DNA of 64,000 bases from Desulfobacter sp. (GCA_028768545.1 CP054838.1:1853501-1917500); one strand, 5' to 3'; shown: positions 53,583-63,478, counted from the first letter of the stretch. Program-made: numbers and translations. Notes: generated by a model from the letters alone, not told the origin.

Positions 53583-55996
53583 AAAACATCAACAACAAAT
53601 GTGAAACTCTCTTCCGCGGTTTCACGGCGTTTATATATGAAAAGAAGTACCTGGCCCTTACTATCATGCTCGCAGTGACGGTGGCCCTTGCGGGGCAGCT
53701 TGACAAAATCACCATTGACACCCGTGACGAAAGCTTCTTTCACGAGGATGATCCGATCCTGGTGGCTTATAATGATTTCAAAGAAAAATTTGGACAGGAT
53801 GAAATCTTTATCATCGCCATTGAGCCTGACCAGGGGCTAAACAAGGCCTTTTTCAACACCCTGTACCGTCTGCACCATGAGCTCAAGGAAACCGTTCCCT
53901 ACATTGATGACATCACAAGTCTTGTGAACGCAAGGATTGTCAGGGGAGAAAAGGACACAATTTACGTTGAGGACCTTTTCCAAAGACCCCCACAGACGGA
54001 GGATGATGTGGGCAGGATCAAAAAGCTTATCGATCATTTCCCTTTGTATGAGAATTTTCTTGTGTCAGGTGACCGGTCCATGGTCTCCATCATCATCAAG
54101 GCCATGGCCATAAAGGGTGCTGCACCCGACACCCTTATGGAAGGGTTTGACCAGGAAGAGGTGCTCCCGGATGCAGACCGCTATTTGGGCAACGCCGAAA
54201 GCATGGAGATGACCCGGGCGATCCAGGGTGTTATCGGTAAATATCAGGACCTAGGCCATAAGTTTTATTTTACGGGAACACCGGCTGTGGTCTCGGCACT
54301 GCAGACCGGCATTGAAAAAGATCTTGCCGCTATCATGCCCCTTTCCATGCTGCTCATCGTTTTTTTCCTCACTCTTCTTTACAAAAGAGTGTCAGGGGTC
54401 ATTTTCCCCCTGCTCATTGTCGTGCTCTCTTTATTAGGTACTTTCGGGTTTATGGCAGCTGCTGGTTTCCCCATCACCATGGTCAGCCAGATACTGCCGT
54501 CCTTTCTGCTGATTGTCGGCATTGCAGACTCGGTCCACATCCTGACAATTTTCTATAGGAATTACCAAACCTGCCGTGATAAAAAACAGGCCGTCGTTAA
54601 TGCTGTAGGGCTTGCGGGTATGCCCGTTCTTATGACGAGCATCACAACGGGCTGCGGACTTTTATCCTTTGCCTGGGCCGACGTGGCAACCGTAGCGGAA
54701 CTGGGGGTTGTCGCCCCTGTCGGGGTATTATTTGCCTTTGTCTATTCCCTCGTTCTTTTGCCGGCCTTTATCGCCATTTTTCCAATCAAACAAAAGAAGG
54801 TCTCCGTCAGCAGCAGTAACCTCACGGACGCGGTCTTTATCTGGATCGCCAGAATTACCACCCAGCGTCCCTATGCCGTAACCCTCATTTTCAGCCTTGT
54901 CGTGGTGCTTGCCTTCTACAGCGCATTATCCGTCCGGTTTTCCCATAATATTTCCACCATGTTCCCCGGGGATTCAGATATTCGTATCGCCACAGAACGG
55001 CTTGATTCGGTGAACGGTGGATCGGTAATGCTGGAGGCATTGGTGAATACCGGCAGGAAAAACGGCCTCCATGATCCTGAGTTTCTTGCCCGTATGGACC
55101 AGGCTGTTTCAGCTATCACCAACCTTGAGGTTGCAGGTATTCAGGCCGGGAAGACCTGGGCCCTTCCCGACGTGCTCAAAGAGACAAACAGGGCCCTGAA
55201 TGAGGATCAAAACAGCGCCTATGCGGTCCCTGAAAACCAGAAGCTCATTGCCCAGGAACTGATCCTTTTTGAGTCCAGCGGCAGTGATGACCTGGAGGAT
55301 TTCACCGACAGCAACTACCGTGTCGGGCGATTCTCGATAATGGCCCCGTTCTCCGATGCCATCCTGTATGCCGACTACACCAAAAAGCTTACGGAATATC
55401 TGACCGGGCAGTTTCCCGACGCCTTGGTGGTGCTGACGGGAAAAATCCAGCTTTTCTCAAGACTCGTCGACAATGCCCTGGGTACCATGGCCAAAAGTTA
55501 CTGCTTTGCCCTGGTGATCATCACCCTCTTGATGATCGTCATGATCGTCATGATCGTCATGATCGGACATGTCCGGATCTGCCTGATGAGCATGGTGGCC
55601 AATGTCGTCCCTCTGATCTGCATCCTCGGGGTGATGGGCGCACGAGGCATCAACATTGATTTGAGCACAATGCTTGTGGGCAGCCTGGTCCTAGGGATCA
55701 TTGTTGATGATACGATTCATTTTCTCCATCATTTCAAACGGGCCTTTGAGGTTACACAGGATGTGGAACGTGCGGTCCGGGAAACCCTGCTGACCACAGG
55801 CCGTGCCCTTTTCATTACAAGCATGGTGCTCTGCGGCGGTTTTTTTATTTATATGGTCGGCTCTCTGGCAAACAATGTCCGGTTCGGGGTAATCAGCGGG
55901 ACTGCCGTCATCTTTGCCCTGCTGGCCGACTTTTTTTTGGTGCCGGCCCTTCTGAGCATCCTATATCCACGTAAAATTCATGGGGTAATCATATGA
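53579..55996 (+). CDS. RND-superfamily exporter (MMPL/HpnN-like)
   Basis: An 805-residue inner-membrane protein with a duplicated RND layout: helix 1, large periplasmic loop (residues about 40-230), five helices (about 235-410), then helix 7, second loop and final five helices. The conserved membrane motif SFLLIVGIADSVHIL and its second-half copy MLVGSLVLGIIVDDTIHFLHHF carry the Asp residues used for proton coupling. Such exporters move lipids or hydrophobic compounds between membranes. The partners encoded downstream (a LolA-like protein and an outer-membrane barrel) suggest lipid transfer to the outer membrane. A 9-bp tandem repeat lies in one helix (see 55532). Confidence 0.9.
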   Translation: MKNINNKCETLFRGFTAFIYEKKYLALTIMLAVTVALAGQLDKITIDTRDESFFHEDDPILVAYNDFKEKFGQDEIFIIAIEPDQGLNKAFFNTLYRLHHELKETVPYIDDITSLVNARIVRGEKDTIYVEDLFQRPPQTEDDVGRIKKLIDHFPLYENFLVSGDRSMVSIIIKAMAIKGAAPDTLMEGFDQEEVLPDADRYLGNAESMEMTRAIQGVIGKYQDLGHKFYFTGTPAVVSALQTGIEKDLAAIMPLSMLLIVFFLTLLYKRVSGVIFPLLIVVLSLLGTFGFMAAAGFPITMVSQILPSFLLIVGIADSVHILTIFYRNYQTCRDKKQAVVNAVGLAGMPVLMTSITTGCGLLSFAWADVATVAELGVVAPVGVLFAFVYSLVLLPAFIAIFPIKQKKVSVSSSNLTDAVFIWIARITTQRPYAVTLIFSLVVVLAFYSALSVRFSHNISTMFPGDSDIRIATERLDSVNGGSVMLEALVNTGRKNGLHDPEFLARMDQAVSAITNLEVAGIQAGKTWALPDVLKETNRALNEDQNSAYAVPENQKLIAQELILFESSGSDDLEDFTDSNYRVGRFSIMAPFSDAILYADYTKKLTEYLTGQFPDALVVLTGKIQLFSRLVDNALGTMAKSYCFALVIITLLMIVMIVMIVMIGHVRICLMSMVANVVPLICILGVMGARGINIDLSTMLVGSLVLGIIVDDTIHFLHHFKRAFEVTQDVERAVRETLLTTGRALFITSMVLCGGFFIYMVGSLANNVRFGVISGTAVIFALLADFFLVPALLSILYPRKIHGVII
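55532..55558 (+). repeat. In-frame 9-bp tandem repeat inside a membrane helix of the RND exporter
   Basis: ATGATCGTC occurs three times in a row, followed by a fourth imperfect copy (ATGATCGGA), encoding Met-Ile-Val repeats in the second-half membrane domain. Copy-number slippage would change helix length by three residues without breaking the frame. Confidence 0.85.
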
Positions 55997-56834
55997 AAAA
56001 AAAAAGCGGATCAAAGCAGATATTCTCCTTAAAGTACGCCTGGCTGTTTTTGCGATGATTTTGATCATCCTGCCTTCCTATGTCTTCGGCCAACCACATA
56101 CGGCCCGTAAAATCATGGAGATGGTGGACGAGCGTGATGACGGAGACCGGTCAATTTCAGATATGAAGATGTTGCTCATCGACAGGAACGGCTCCCGGAG
56201 GAACCGATCCCTCAGAACTTTCGGCATTGACCAGGGGGACGACCGCTACAGCATTATGTTCTTCCTATCCCCGGGAGATGTACGGGGAACAGGTTTTATG
56301 TCCTACGATTACGACAAGGAGGGCAAAGATGATGATCAATGGCTGTTTCTGCCGGCACTCAAAAAGGTAAAGCGGATCGCATTCAGCGACAAAAGCGGCA
56401 GTTTCATGGGATCCGACTTCAGCTACGCAGATCTCACCAAGAGATGTCTGGAAGATTACACCTATGCCTTTTACAAAAAAAAGCCGGAAGTGGAGGTTTA
56501 CGGTAAAAAATGCCGGGTCATTGAAAGCCTTCCCAAAGCCCCTGACGTCATTGACAAAACAGGCTATGTCAAATCCATACTTTTCGTCCGGCAGGACATT
56601 CATGTGATTGTGCGGGCCATCCACTACCTGGAGGATAACTCCATAAAATACTATGATATCAAAAGGCTTGCACGGATCGACGGCATCTGGACTGCCCTGG
56701 AAATCCATATGACCCGGAAAAAGGGAAAGAAAACCGTTCACCAAACCATTCTCACCCGGGAAAACGTTGCCTATAATAGGGAGTCGGTCAATGCGTCGCT
56801 GTTCACGACCCGTTACCTTGAAAAAGGCCTCTAG
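55993..56834 (+). pseudogene. Outer-membrane lipoprotein-sorting-type (LolA-like) protein, frameshifted in its signal peptide by an A10 run
   Basis: ATG 55993 overlaps the exporter stop (ATGA), but it is in a different frame from the body of the protein. With A11 instead of A10 (55996-56005) it would read MKKKKRIKADILLKVRLAVF, a perfect signal peptide leading into SYVFGQPHTARKIMEMVDE. The body, in the frame to 56834, has the family's DDQWLFLPALKKVKRIAFSDKSGSFMGSDFSYADL. This fold binds lipids in the periplasm. The internal ATG at 56055 would give a truncated signal. I expect the native gene to be intact and the A-run to be miscounted, though this cannot be decided here. Confidence 0.8.
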
Positions 56835-58160
56835 TGTCCTGACCATAGCCCTTGCCTTTTTCCATGCAACAGCCCTTGCAGAAACCCCAGAGGGTGTTGA
56901 AGATCTGTTGACGGGGTTTGAAGAGGGAAAGGTTATGGAAGCACACAGGACGCTATCCCCCAATCCCTATTTTTTTGACCGATTCAGCGGGTATGCAAAG
57001 CTGCTCTCCGTTGTGAACACGACACACAATCGACCAAGCGCAGAGGGCAGGGACTTTCAAGCCTTAGGCTTGAAGGCCAGATCGAGGCGGACTTTAGAAT
57101 GGCTGCCTTCAAGACCTATGTCAGCCTCAAGGGCTTTTATGACTTCTCCTATGGCATCAACGACCGCGGAGACTACAGTGATACTGTTCTGGAAGAATAC
57201 GAAAAAGAGCTGGAGTTCCAGGAGGCTTATATTCAGGGAAGTCTCACCGACAATATCGATCTGAAGTTCGGCCGGCAGATCGTTGTCTGGGGACGATCCG
57301 ACAATTTCCGGGTAACGGATGTTTTAAATCCCCTTGATAACAGGGAGCCGGGGCTGGTGGATATCGAAAATCTCCGGCTGCCCGTGTCCATGACAAAGCT
57401 GGACCTTTTTTTCGGAGACTGGAATCTGGATTTGATAGCCGTCCACGAACACCGCTATGACAAAAATCCACCGCCCGGCCATTTTTTTAGCCCTTTACCG
57501 GGGTCGCTTCCCCATGAGGAAAAGCCTTCCCACAGCCTTGAAAATACGGAGTTCGGTGTCGAACTCAACGGTATTTTCTCAGGTTGGGACCTCTCGTTCT
57601 ACGGCGCCAGGTTTTTCAATGATCAGGCCAGATTTGCCAAGGGGACGCAACTGAAGCTGATCCATGACAGACTGTCTATGGCCGGCACAAGCCTCAGTGT
57701 TGCCAGGGGCAACCTGCTGTATATTGCAGAGCTGGCCCATCTTCGTGGTTTACGCTTCATGAATGATGAGAAGAAGTATAACAGAAGTGATTTTCTCATC
57801 GGAATTGAATACAGCGGCTTTACAGATACGACGGTCAGCCTGGATTATGTGACCCGGTATCTGCATGATTATAAGGACATCCTTGATGCTTCCCCTGAGA
57901 ATCCGTTACGAACAGACAACGCCATTGCCTGCAGGATAACAAGGACGTTCTACCAGGAGATCCTGGAGCTGGAAGCCCTTATTCAGTTAAACGGGGAGCG
58001 GGGACAGCGTGGGGCCATGCAGCGGTTCGCAGCTGAATATGATCTTACAGACAACTGGCTCATCAAGGCAGGGGTGCTGTTGTACCAGCCAAGAAACGGT
58101 CCGCTGTCAGAAGCAGGCGATATCAATCAGCTCTTTTTTGAACTTCGGCTTGATTTTTGA
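56791..58160 (+). pseudogene. DUF1302-like outer-membrane beta-barrel protein, frameshifted near 57055
   Basis: ATG 56791 (overlapping the previous gene) begins a signal peptide (ASSVLTIALAFFHATALAE) and the segment DRFSGYAKLLSVVNTTHNRP. The frame changes at TTT 57055-57057. With one more T it reads GRDFSSLRLEGQIEADFRM and continues through the beta-rich barrel (EAYIQGSLTDNIDLKFGRQIVVWGRSDNFRVTDVLNP, a DUF1302 hallmark) to LFFELRLDF with its C-terminal Phe. The repaired protein is about 456 residues. It would be the outer-membrane partner of the RND exporter. Confidence 0.8.
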
Positions 58161-58565
58161 AAATGCTGAGTGCCCTCTCATAATTCTGATGAATGAGGAA
58201 TGGTATAATACATTTAATCAGAACTTTGAAGGTAATAAATAAACCTTTGCATTTAAGACATTTTCTGCCCAGAAAAAAAATCTGAGTATTAGTAGAATTT
58301 TAAGGAAAAGCCGACCCCACACAATGTCTATACAAGCTCGCCCAAGCCTATCTTAAAGAAGCATTCAATAGCAGAAGCATTGTGGGGGGGAGTCAAATCC
58401 TTCACCGAGGACTAAGTCAAAGACGAAATCCCTAATTGCAGGTTTTAAAATCCCAAAACTATTATTAAAAGTCTCCATATTTTTGAATTAAATCCAAACT
58501 CTATATATTGTCCTCAGAGAAAATTATATCAGGTCTGCAAAAAATTCAGATAACATATTAAAATC
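58161..58565. other. Intergenic region left of the IS4 element
   Basis: About 405 bp, A/T-rich, with no recognised gene. An imperfect inverted repeat (CCCCACACAATG at 58315 and CATTGTGGGG at 58378) could form a hairpin, but its meaning is unclear. The region probably holds the transcription end of the RND operon. Confidence 0.4.
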
Positions 58566-59876
58566 CAGTAGTGTCCGGTTAGGTTGTTGCGTATAAAAAG
58601 CATCTAAAATCATTGAAAAAACAGTCTGTTTTGTGTTGACAAATGTGCGTAAAAATTTTTGTGCGCCTTGAAAACTTAACTCAAGGAGCTCAAATGACGC
58701 ACATCTCAGTCCCTAAAAAACAACTACGGTCCCTGAACTTTGACAATTTCAGGTGCCCTCTGATAAAGTCACTTTCAAAAGCACCGGAATTACAATCTCG
58801 AGGAGACCGCCCTTTAAAAATGACATTCGAAGACCAGATAAATGCTTTGGTTTATTTCCATCTTCAGGAGCACAAGTCTGCCCGACATTTAATTCAGGAT
58901 CTCAAGGAGAATGTTTTTGCTAAAGAAAATATTGCGCCAGACGGTGGTATCAGCCGTAGTAGTTTCTGTGAAGCCATCAATCACAGGGGACTCGAACAAC
59001 TGCAATTTATCTTTGAGGATCTTTATAAACAGGCTCTTGAGTGTCATCCGGGTGAACACGCCGAGTTAGGAGAGTTGGTTTCCATTGACGGTAGTCTCAT
59101 AAATGCAGTCCTTTCAATGCACTGGGCGAACTACAGAAAAGGAAGTAAAAAAGCCAAAGTACATTGCGGATTTGACATTAATCACGGAATCCCAAACAAA
59201 ATCTTTTTGACTGAAGGCAACGGCGCTGAACGCACTTTTGTTCCCAAAATACTTTCCAAGGGGCAAACAGGTGTTATGGATCGTGGATATCAATCCCATA
59301 AAGAATTTGACCTGCTTCAGGAGCAAGGCAAACATTTTGTCTGCCGTATAAAAACCAGGACAACAAGAACAATTATTGATAACCACGAGACCCCTTCCGA
59401 CAGCTACATTTTTTATGATGCACTGGTTAAACTTGGTACTCCGAATCAAAACCAGACGAAAAGGCCTGTTCGGGTTGTTGGCTATAAAATTGCTGGCGTC
59501 AAATACTATGTGGCAACTGACAGGCATGATTTAACAGCGGAACAAATAGCAACAATTTATAAACTCCGGTGGACCATTGAGGATTTTTTCAAATGGTGGA
59601 AAGAACATCTGAAGGTATATCATCTCATTGCCCGCAGTGAATACGGCCTTATGGTTCAGATTCTTGGCGGCCTTATTACTTACCTGTTACTGGCAATCCA
59701 TTGCCAAAAACAGTTTAATGAAAAGGTCACGATCAAAAGAGTTCGGCAGCTGCGAACCGCCATTCTAAATGACCTGTTTGGCTGCGAGGAGCAGGGCTCT
59801 CATAGTTCAAACAGGGACAATATTGTCAAAGATCAAAAAATTATTGAGCAAGCAAAAACCTAACCGGACATCACTG
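58566..59876. mobile_element. IS4-family insertion sequence (about 1.3 kb)
   Basis: Inverted repeats TGTCCGGTTAGGTTGTTGC (58572-58590) and its near-perfect reverse complement GCAAAAACCTAACCGGACA (59852-59870) match at 18 of 19 positions. An outer CAGT/ACTG pair may extend the ends to 58566 and 59876. The inner boundaries give 1,299 bp. I could not define the target duplication with certainty. The element encloses one intact transposase gene. Confidence 0.9.
58694..59863 (+). CDS. IS4-family transposase
   Basis: ATG 58694, 6 bp after AAGGAG, gives 389 residues. The DDE residues lie in VSIDGSLINAVLSMHW (first Asp) and GVMDRGYQSHKEFDLL (second Asp). The IS4 signature Y-(2)-R-(3)-E-(6)-K is fulfilled exactly by YKLRWTIEDFFKWWK, containing the catalytic Glu. 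The stop lies inside the right inverted repeat. The frame is intact, so the element is potentially active. Confidence 0.93.
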   Translation: MTHISVPKKQLRSLNFDNFRCPLIKSLSKAPELQSRGDRPLKMTFEDQINALVYFHLQEHKSARHLIQDLKENVFAKENIAPDGGISRSSFCEAINHRGLEQLQFIFEDLYKQALECHPGEHAELGELVSIDGSLINAVLSMHWANYRKGSKKAKVHCGFDINHGIPNKIFLTEGNGAERTFVPKILSKGQTGVMDRGYQSHKEFDLLQEQGKHFVCRIKTRTTRTIIDNHETPSDSYIFYDALVKLGTPNQNQTKRPVRVVGYKIAGVKYYVATDRHDLTAEQIATIYKLRWTIEDFFKWWKEHLKVYHLIARSEYGLMVQILGGLITYLLLAIHCQKQFNEKVTIKRVRQLRTAILNDLFGCEEQGSHSSNRDNIVKDQKIIEQAKT

Positions 59877-60307
59877 ATTAAAATCTGAATTTTTCAAAGA
59901 GCAGATACAAGCGGGATTATAATGTTTTATTTTTATCTCCTGTGCGTGGATGATTTCAAAACCATTTTGATATGATCAACACGATTCCTGTAGACGGTTA
60001 TCACATGGTCTATGCTCAATTTACCAGTTGCTGCCGTTTTCATGACTTACTTTTTTATAGGAAATTGGAAGGATACGACTACAGTCATCACTTCCTTGGC
60101 GGTTATAAGATAGCCTTTCTGGGGTTTTCAATAGCGGATCCATGGGAGAAAATGTATTTCAATGCAAAAATCCCATTGTTTGTTTTGATATCCCTATGTT
60201 ATTAGAATCTTTGTGATAAAAATTGTATATTGGAATTCTACTATGATATAGAATAAACACTTTATATATGGACAAATTATTTAACAATTAAAAATTGAGG
60301 AGAGATC
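59877..60307. other. Intergenic region before the solenoid protein gene
   Basis: About 430 bp. A 77-codon open frame (59972-60205) lacks a ribosome site and any protein pattern and is probably not a gene. Close to the right end A/T-rich sequence (TTGTAT ... GATATAGAAT, 60224-60255) may be the promoter of the repeat protein, which has GAGGAGAG before its start. Confidence 0.4.
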
Positions 60308-62227
60308 ATGGGACTTAAAGAAGAGTTGGAAGAAAAAGCAGAAGAGTGTGATGCACCCGAAGAGTACATTGGCGTTGCCAAAGAGATTGTCGAGGGGCTG
60401 GATGACAAGGAATGGGCGGCCGAGCTTCTTGAAGAGGGCGCTGAATGGGCTGAGACCTATGAGGATGCGGTAACCTATGCCACGGCTGCCAAGGAAATCA
60501 TCGGTGATGATGAGGTGGTTTCCACCTTTCTGGAAAACGGAAAAATGCTCTGCTCCAAACCGGCTGATTTTCTGGCTCTGGGTGCGGCTGCCGGCAAGCT
60601 CGGCCTTGAAGATATGGCCAAGGAAATCACCGATGCTGCCATGGGCAAATGCGTAAAGCTGACTGACTTTCTGGAGCTGAGCAATTATCTGGCCACCGAA
60701 GCCAATGACGCTGATATGGCCCAAAAGGTTCTGGACAAGGCCTTTGACAAGTGTAAAAAACCTGAAGATTTTGTCTCTTTTGCCAAGTCCATGGTTGAGA
60801 TGTTCGAGGACAAGGCCAAGGCCAAAGAGGTTTACACCAAGGGGATGGACGCCGCCAAGACCGCTGCGGATTTCAATGCCCTGGCCGCCGGTGCCATCAG
60901 CGACCTGGACGACAAAGACCTTGCCCGGGCCATTTTTGAAAAAGCCTTGGGCTCCCTTGAAAAAGGGGACGAACTGCTCAAGTTTGCCCAGATTGTTAAA
61001 GAGCAGCTGGATGATAAGGACTTTCTCCTCTCTGTCTACAAAAAAGCAGAAGACCAGTTTTCTGAGTTTTCAGACTATCTGAAACTGGCCAAGGAAGGAT
61101 ACGAAAATACCGAAGACAAGGCCTTTGCCTCAAGTGTATACCAGAAAGCGGCGGCCACCAATCCTGACTGCGGCCAGCTGGTGGCCCTGGCCCTTGCTCT
61201 GTCCAAGGATCTTGGGGACACGGACGCTGCCATTCCCGTGCTCAAACAGGCAGAAGGCGCCATTAAAAATAATGATGATTTTATCAAGACGGCAGATGCC
61301 ATCCTGGAAATTGCCGCCCAGGACAAAGAGTGGGCAGAAGCGGTTGCCTTTCAAAAGGCAAAACGCGAAGAGTTCAAAAAATTGTACAATGACTTCAGCC
61401 TCAAAGAATCAGAGTATACCACCTGTTTTCCCATGCGCGGCCTTGCTGCCGAAGTGGTCAAGGAGACAGGAGATACCTATTATGCGGCTAAATTGTACAA
61501 ACTGGCTGAATCATTTACCCTGCATTTCAGTGATTATATCAAGCTGGCCGCAGCTGTTCACCAGGACCTTGGTGACGAGGCATGGATCAGGGAGATTTAT
61601 ACAAGCCTTGTTGACAAGTGCAAAAGCTTTGGCGACTACAACACCCTGACCTCTGCCATTGCCGATACCCTTAAAGATGATGCATGGGTTAAAGAGATTT
61701 ATAAAGACCTTGGCAGCAAAGCGGTTGACAATGGCGACCAGGTCAAACTGGCATCGGTTGCAGTTGAAAAATTTGACGACAAAGAATGGGCCAAGACGAT
61801 CTTGGATGACCTGGAGAAAAAATGCACCAGCCTTTATGACTATACCTTTGCGGCCGGAGCCTTTCTCAATATCTTAGAAGACCGGGATCATGCCCTGAGC
61901 CTTTATGAAACCGCTGAAACCCTGTGCGCGGACAAGCAGGAATATGCCCGCCTGGTGGGCATGGTCAGTGCACAGACAACCGATAAGAGCATAATCGCCT
62001 ATCTTTTGAACCTGGCCCGGAAAAAACTGACCCGGTTCAATGATTTGATTTTCCTGGCTGAAACCTATGCTCTGGCGGCAGGGGATGTGCAGACGGCAAC
62101 TGCTGTGTATGAAGATGCCGAGAAAAAAGCCATTTCCAACCAGACCCTGTCCCAATTGGCTACCAGCATTTCCAACCGGCTGAATGATGCCAAGTGGACA
62201 TCCAGGATTCTGGGGAAAATTAACTAG
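60308..62227 (+). CDS. Long alpha-solenoid repeat protein of unknown function
   Basis: A 639-residue acidic protein made almost wholly of about 17 helix-pair repeats of roughly 35-38 residues, each with a pattern like D(Y/F)..LA..V.E.LDDK..A..IYEKA. Examples are FLALGAAAGKLGLEDMAKEI, FVSFAKSMVEMFEDKAKAKE and YIKLAAAVHQDLGDEAWIRE. There is no signal peptide, membrane helix or enzyme motif. The spacing resembles TPR/HAT-like or Sel1-like helical repeats. I infer a cytoplasmic scaffold or binding protein. It is transcribed alone: an IS4 element lies upstream and a hairpin terminator at 62282 follows the stop. Confidence 0.8.
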   Translation: MGLKEELEEKAEECDAPEEYIGVAKEIVEGLDDKEWAAELLEEGAEWAETYEDAVTYATAAKEIIGDDEVVSTFLENGKMLCSKPADFLALGAAAGKLGLEDMAKEITDAAMGKCVKLTDFLELSNYLATEANDADMAQKVLDKAFDKCKKPEDFVSFAKSMVEMFEDKAKAKEVYTKGMDAAKTAADFNALAAGAISDLDDKDLARAIFEKALGSLEKGDELLKFAQIVKEQLDDKDFLLSVYKKAEDQFSEFSDYLKLAKEGYENTEDKAFASSVYQKAAATNPDCGQLVALALALSKDLGDTDAAIPVLKQAEGAIKNNDDFIKTADAILEIAAQDKEWAEAVAFQKAKREEFKKLYNDFSLKESEYTTCFPMRGLAAEVVKETGDTYYAAKLYKLAESFTLHFSDYIKLAAAVHQDLGDEAWIREIYTSLVDKCKSFGDYNTLTSAIADTLKDDAWVKEIYKDLGSKAVDNGDQVKLASVAVEKFDDKEWAKTILDDLEKKCTSLYDYTFAAGAFLNILEDRDHALSLYETAETLCADKQEYARLVGMVSAQTTDKSIIAYLLNLARKKLTRFNDLIFLAETYALAAGDVQTATAVYEDAEKKAISNQTLSQLATSISNRLNDAKWTSRILGKIN

Positions 62228-62281
62228 AAAAGACAACCTGACGGCCCTGGTTTTAATTAACCAGAGGCCATCCATGATATC

Positions 62282-62325
62282 AAAACCAGTTGCTGGGATT
62301 TTTCCGGCAGCTGGTTTTGTGTTTT
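62282..62325 (+). terminator. Rho-independent terminator after the solenoid gene
   Basis: Arms AAAACCAGTTGCTGG (62282-62296) and CCGGCAGCTGGTTTT (62304-62318) pair over 15 positions including two G-U pairs, with a 7-nt loop and a T-rich tail. The 260 bp from here to metF contain nothing else that I recognise. Confidence 0.85.
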
Positions 62326-62584
62326 AGGTTGCGATTCAGATGACGTAATTTTGCGACCCGCAATTTTTAAGGTGTCGATTCTGCACTCTTTGAACCCTGT
62401 GTTTTTTTTGGGGGCCCTTGGAATAAACCTGGGGTCTGCCTTTAATATATAGCGCTTTGACGATCCGGTTGAAAATTTTGTTTTCGGGTATGTTTTTTGC
62501 TCGGTTTTTCTATCCTTAGGTAAAATCATGGAAACCCCATGGCATTTTTAAATGATGGGCTTATGCTTTCAAAGGAGACAGATG

Positions 62585-63460
62585 ATGCGCGTGCCAGCCT
62601 TGTACCGGGATAAAAAACCGGTGATTTCGTTTGAGTTCTTTCCGTTCAGAGATTCTAAAACCCAAGAGACATTCAACCGGGTTATTGATGGACTATCCCC
62701 CTTGACTCCTGACTATTATTCGGTCACCTTTGGGGCCGGGGGCTCAAACCGTGAGGGCTCCTATGATACGGTAAAGACCCTTATTAAGGACAGGCAATTG
62801 CCCACAGTGGCCTATATTGCCGGATACGGGTTAGGCCCTGAGGATATCAGGCAGGTTTTGGACCATTACCAGGACCTTGGGGTTGAAACCATTTTTGTTC
62901 TCAGGGGGGACAAACCCAGGGAAGAGGGCTTCACCCCCCATCCGGACAGCTTTGCCAATGCCTCTGATCTGATTGAATTCATTCGGTCCAACTATAGATT
63001 TTCCCTGGGATGTGCAGGTTATCCCGAAGGCCATGTTGAGGCCAAGACCCTTGAATCCGATATCCAGTTTTTAAAGCTCAAGCAGGACAAGGGTGCCGAG
63101 TATTCAGTGGTCCAGTATTTTTATGACAATGAATTTTATTTTTCCTATGTGGATAAATGCCGTAACGCCGGGATTGAAATTCCCATTATTCCGGGCATCA
63201 TGCCGGTATATACCTTGAAACTGACAAAAATTTTATCCCGGGTCTGCGGGGCTGCCATTCCCCCGGCGCTTCAAAAAAAGATTGACGGGGTGGATCCGGA
63301 CAATGCGTCTGCCGTCCTGGACATGGGCATTGAGTATGCCCTGGGTCAATGCCGGGGCCTGCTGGAAAAAGGGGTGCCGGGCCTTCATTTTTACACCATG
63401 AACCGGGACCGTTCCACCTGGGAAATTGTTGAGACCTTAAAAAAGGAAAATCTAATTTAA
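62585..63460 (+). CDS. metF: 5,10-methylenetetrahydrofolate reductase
   Basis: The second of two adjacent ATGs (62585) lies 7 bp after AAAGGAG and is chosen; the protein is 291 residues. Landmarks of the FAD TIM-barrel enzyme are ISFEFFPFRD near the start, YYSVTFGAGGS, VETIFVLRGDKP, AGYPEGHVEA and YFYDNEFYFSYVDKC, with IIPGIMPV later. It reduces methylene-THF to methyl-THF, for methionine synthesis or, in anaerobes, the Wood-Ljungdahl methyl branch. It stands alone here, without metV or other C1 genes next to it. Confidence 0.94.
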   Translation: MRVPALYRDKKPVISFEFFPFRDSKTQETFNRVIDGLSPLTPDYYSVTFGAGGSNREGSYDTVKTLIKDRQLPTVAYIAGYGLGPEDIRQVLDHYQDLGVETIFVLRGDKPREEGFTPHPDSFANASDLIEFIRSNYRFSLGCAGYPEGHVEAKTLESDIQFLKLKQDKGAEYSVVQYFYDNEFYFSYVDKCRNAGIEIPIIPGIMPVYTLKLTKILSRVCGAAIPPALQKKIDGVDPDNASAVLDMGIEYALGQCRGLLEKGVPGLHFYTMNRDRSTWEIVETLKKENLI

Positions 63461-63478
63461 TCCAGCCGTCCAAAGATC

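Noticed and set aside
53579-55996. The RND protein as a hopanoid transporter HpnN
   Set aside because: The fold agrees, but no hopanoid synthesis genes are nearby, so only the superfamily is assigned.
58315-58387. Inverted repeat CCCCACACAATG / CATTGTGGGG as a MITE or terminator
   Set aside because: Arms are imperfect (two unpaired bases), the loop exceeds 50 nt and no copies or target duplication are seen.
59972-60205. 77-codon open frame in the space after the IS4 element
   Set aside because: No ribosome site, no protein-like pattern, and located in A/T-rich spacer.
62257-62529. Minus-strand 90-codon open frame before metF
   Set aside because: Low-complexity Lys/Ser/Thr composition and overlap with the terminator; not supported as a gene.
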